Assembly: GCA_019894655.1 (NCBI GenBank)
Contig: JAGXNZ010000150.1
Span: forward strand, 1-5,839
Direction: 5' to 3'
Length of the DNA stretch: 5,839 nucleotides
Source: Promethearchaeota archaeon
GTDB lineage: Archaea > Asgardarchaeota > Lokiarchaeia > Sigynarchaeales > SOKP01
Numbering within the stretch: the first letter of the stretch is position 1; each line of letters starts with the position of its first letter. The notes beneath the pieces were generated by a model, which was not told the origin of the DNA, did no database searches, and saw only the letters and a list, made by a program, of their open reading frames with translations. The position numbers and the translations under genes were made by a program. Positions 4,770-5,839 of the stretch are shown piece by piece.

Positions 4770-4835
4770 AATCCCTAGAAGCGTAAGAATACTCTTACAG
4801 CTGGGGAAAGGCGAGTTCGATTCTCGGATCGGGCC
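4770..4835 (+). pseudogene. tRNA-His-like 3' half with a 30-nt insertion
   Basis: From 4772 the sequence matches the intact tRNA-His from position 39: TCCCT (4772-4776), variable loop AGAA (4777-4780), then, after 30 extra bases (4781-4810), T-arm GCGAG-TTCGATT-CTCGG (4811-4827), ATCGGGC (4828-4834) and C73 (4835). Leaving out the insertion, 28 of 34 positions agree. The changes at 52 and 62 are paired (A-T for G-C), while 49-65 has become a G-G mismatch. No CCA is encoded. The insertion starts with the same GCG that follows it and contains a strong hairpin, GTAAGA-ATAC-TCTTAC (4783-4798). Similarity stops just at position 37/38, in the anticodon loop; upstream there is no anticodon or D-arm. 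The matching acceptor strand is found at 2962-2969. A broken tRNA-His copy is the simplest reading. Confidence 0.65.
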
Positions 4836-4856
4836 CTCTTATATTTAATTATAAAA

Positions 4857-4868
4857 CTCATATATGAG
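4857..4868. repeat. 12-bp palindrome CTCATATATGAG
   Basis: A perfect palindrome sits about 80 bp before the exported-protein gene at 4946 and 22 bp after the tRNA-like relic. It could be a regulator site. Apart from this and the promoter at 4905-4940, the spacer 4836-4945 shows nothing else recognisable. Confidence 0.3.
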
Positions 4869-4904
4869 ATTGGTTCAATAGTAATGTTTTTCCTACATAA
4901 ATCA

Positions 4905-4940
4905 TTTATAAGTTAAAAAATTTGATATAATACTTGGTGA
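4905..4940 (+). promoter_or_regulatory. TATA box and GGTGA ribosome site of the exported protein gene
   Basis: TTTATAAG (4905-4912) is a good archaeal TATA box and would place the transcript start near 4930-4938. GGTGA at 4936-4940 is complementary to the archaeal 16S rRNA 3' end and lies five bases before the ATG at 4946, which fixes that start. Confidence 0.55.
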
Positions 4941-4945
4941 TTTGT

Positions 4946-5839
4946 ATGAGTAAAAGAGCTAATATCATTTTCTTAATTTTGTTATTTTCAATTTTTGTAA
5001 TTCCATTTTATACTACATTTATTAATGTTATAGCCGAAGAATATTTACCATTAACAGATACGAGACCAGGTTGGGACGTTTTATCAATATATGAAATTGC
5101 ACACCCTCCGGGGCCCATTTGCATTGGGGAAAACAATGATACATTTTATCTTGATAATTTAAATCATGTTTTGATGAAGATGGATGAGTTTGGTGTACAT
5201 ACTGAATATATTACTACAGAGTCATTAAATTTTGGTGACATCGCTTACCAACCAAATCATAATCGTTTTCTCGGTTTAGCATATCATGGATTTTATACTA
5301 TTACATCAAGCGATATTACAGCGTTGAAAAACTATACTTACAGCTCACCTCTAAGCGCGATTACCGTTGATCCAACTGATGATTCTTTTTATTGTGGTTC
5401 ACTATTCGACAATACAGACATATTGTATTTTGACGCTGATGGGAATTATATTTCTACAGTAGTTTCAAATGTACGAGGTTGCAGTCAAACTCTCTTAAAT
5501 AATAACCAAAGTATACTATATTATACTGAAACATATTCAGGCTCTTTCTCCTCTATGAATCTATCATCATCAGAAACTCAGGTTGTAAGAACAGGTATTG
5601 GTCTTCCTGGAACACAAGAAGTTATCGGTATTGGAGTGGATGACAATGATGATATGTACTGCATGACAGCAGATGGTAATAACAGGGGATTTTATAAATA
5701 TGAAAATGGATTTTTTGTATTTTTGATGGGTTCAAAAGCAGGTATGAGTAAACTTACATGGTCACATAAGCTACAATCATTCATTGCTGGCGGAAGTTTT
5801 GGTGGATGCCTTATTAGCTATAATCCAGATAAAGCGGAA
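4946..5839 (+). CDS. Exported protein, probably beta-propeller-like, incomplete at the window end
   Basis: The frame is open for 298 codons from the ATG at 4946 to the last base of the window, so the C-terminus is missing. Residues 1-30 are a signal peptide or anchor: SKR, then a hydrophobic run of about 24 residues ending VIA, with possible cleavage before EE. The rest is a soluble, Gly-, Tyr- and Asp-rich protein with repeated short motifs: DTFYLDNLNHVLMKMDEFG, ITVDPTDDSFYCG, ILYFDADGNYISTV, IGVDDNDDMYCMTADG and FIAGGSFGG. These resemble the blades of NHL- or SMP-30-like beta propellers (position or value statement, then strand, then DxDG). Potential N-glycosylation sequons (NDT, NYT, NQS, NLS) suit a surface protein of an archaeon. 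The partner or ligand cannot be stated. The GGTGA ribosome site supports the start. The propeller fold is inference, not a family match. Confidence 0.8.
   Translation, partial: MSKRANIIFLILLFSIFVIPFYTTFINVIAEEYLPLTDTRPGWDVLSIYEIAHPPGPICIGENNDTFYLDNLNHVLMKMDEFGVHTEYITTESLNFGDIAYQPNHNRFLGLAYHGFYTITSSDITALKNYTYSSPLSAITVDPTDDSFYCGSLFDNTDILYFDADGNYISTVVSNVRGCSQTLLNNNQSILYYTETYSGSFSSMNLSSSETQVVRTGIGLPGTQEVIGIGVDDNDDMYCMTADGNNRGFYKYENGFFVFLMGSKAGMSKLTWSHKLQSFIAGGSFGGCLISYNPDKAE

Noticed and set aside
4762..4777. GGATTT...AAATCC hairpin considered as the anticodon arm of the tRNA-like relic
   Set aside because: The loop would be too short for an anticodon loop when fully paired and there is no matching U33 or anticodon; no D-arm precedes it.
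4706..4786. 26-codon ORF (ATG at 4706, TAA at 4784) starting MGISTKLDD
   Set aside because: It has no ribosome site, is very short, and its last codons overlap the tRNA-His-like relic; the match to the tRNA explains that end better.

Overview
The window is AT-rich and looks archaeal. The tRNA-His gene carries an encoded G-1, C73 and CCA and is interrupted in the D-loop by a short intron that fits the archaeal bulge-helix-bulge (BHB) splicing motif. Promoters look like TATA boxes close to the start codon, several genes look leaderless or have a GGTGA-type ribosome site, and genes end in poly-T tracts. The long 23-residue leucine-rich-repeat protein and the small Cys-rich and wHTH proteins would suit an Asgard-type or related uncultured lineage, but that placement is inference only.

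Layout. Bases 101-565 (+) encode a DUF3795-type Cys-rich zinc protein, convergent with a 67-residue ribbon-helix-helix regulator (589-792, -). Behind that regulator, on the same strand, lie an unrecognised 250-residue soluble protein (969-1721) and a DtxR/MntR-type metal-dependent repressor (1777-2193). A 141-bp divergent spacer with a candidate operator separates the repressor from a PhnN-like ribose 1,5-bisphosphate kinase (2335-2901, +). From 2902 to 4945 the DNA changes character. It holds one intact tRNA-His (3187-3290, -), an LRR gene whose N-terminal end looks lost (3398-4039, -), a small two-helix membrane ORF with no ordinary start codon, a frameshifted gene relic of higher GC, and open-frame debris. 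A signal-peptide-bearing exported protein, probably beta-propeller-like, starts at 4946 and runs off the window end.

The most unusual observation concerns tRNA-His. A second tRNA-His-like 3' half (4770-4835, +) matches the intact gene at 28 of 34 aligned positions once a 30-nt insertion exactly at the variable-loop/T-stem junction is set aside. Its acceptor strand differs from the intact gene, and the matching 5' acceptor strand (with G-1 and the compensatory A6) occurs 1.8 kb upstream at 2962-2975 on the same strand. The interval between these pieces is the degraded 2.0-2.9 / 4.8 kb segment. This could be a tRNA gene broken by an insertion, a relic of integration or rearrangement, or, less likely, a split tRNA.

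The intact metabolic and regulatory genes show no obvious common pathway. The repressor and PhnN-like kinase share a divergent promoter region, and the repressor may also read into the unknown 250-residue gene 55 bp downstream.
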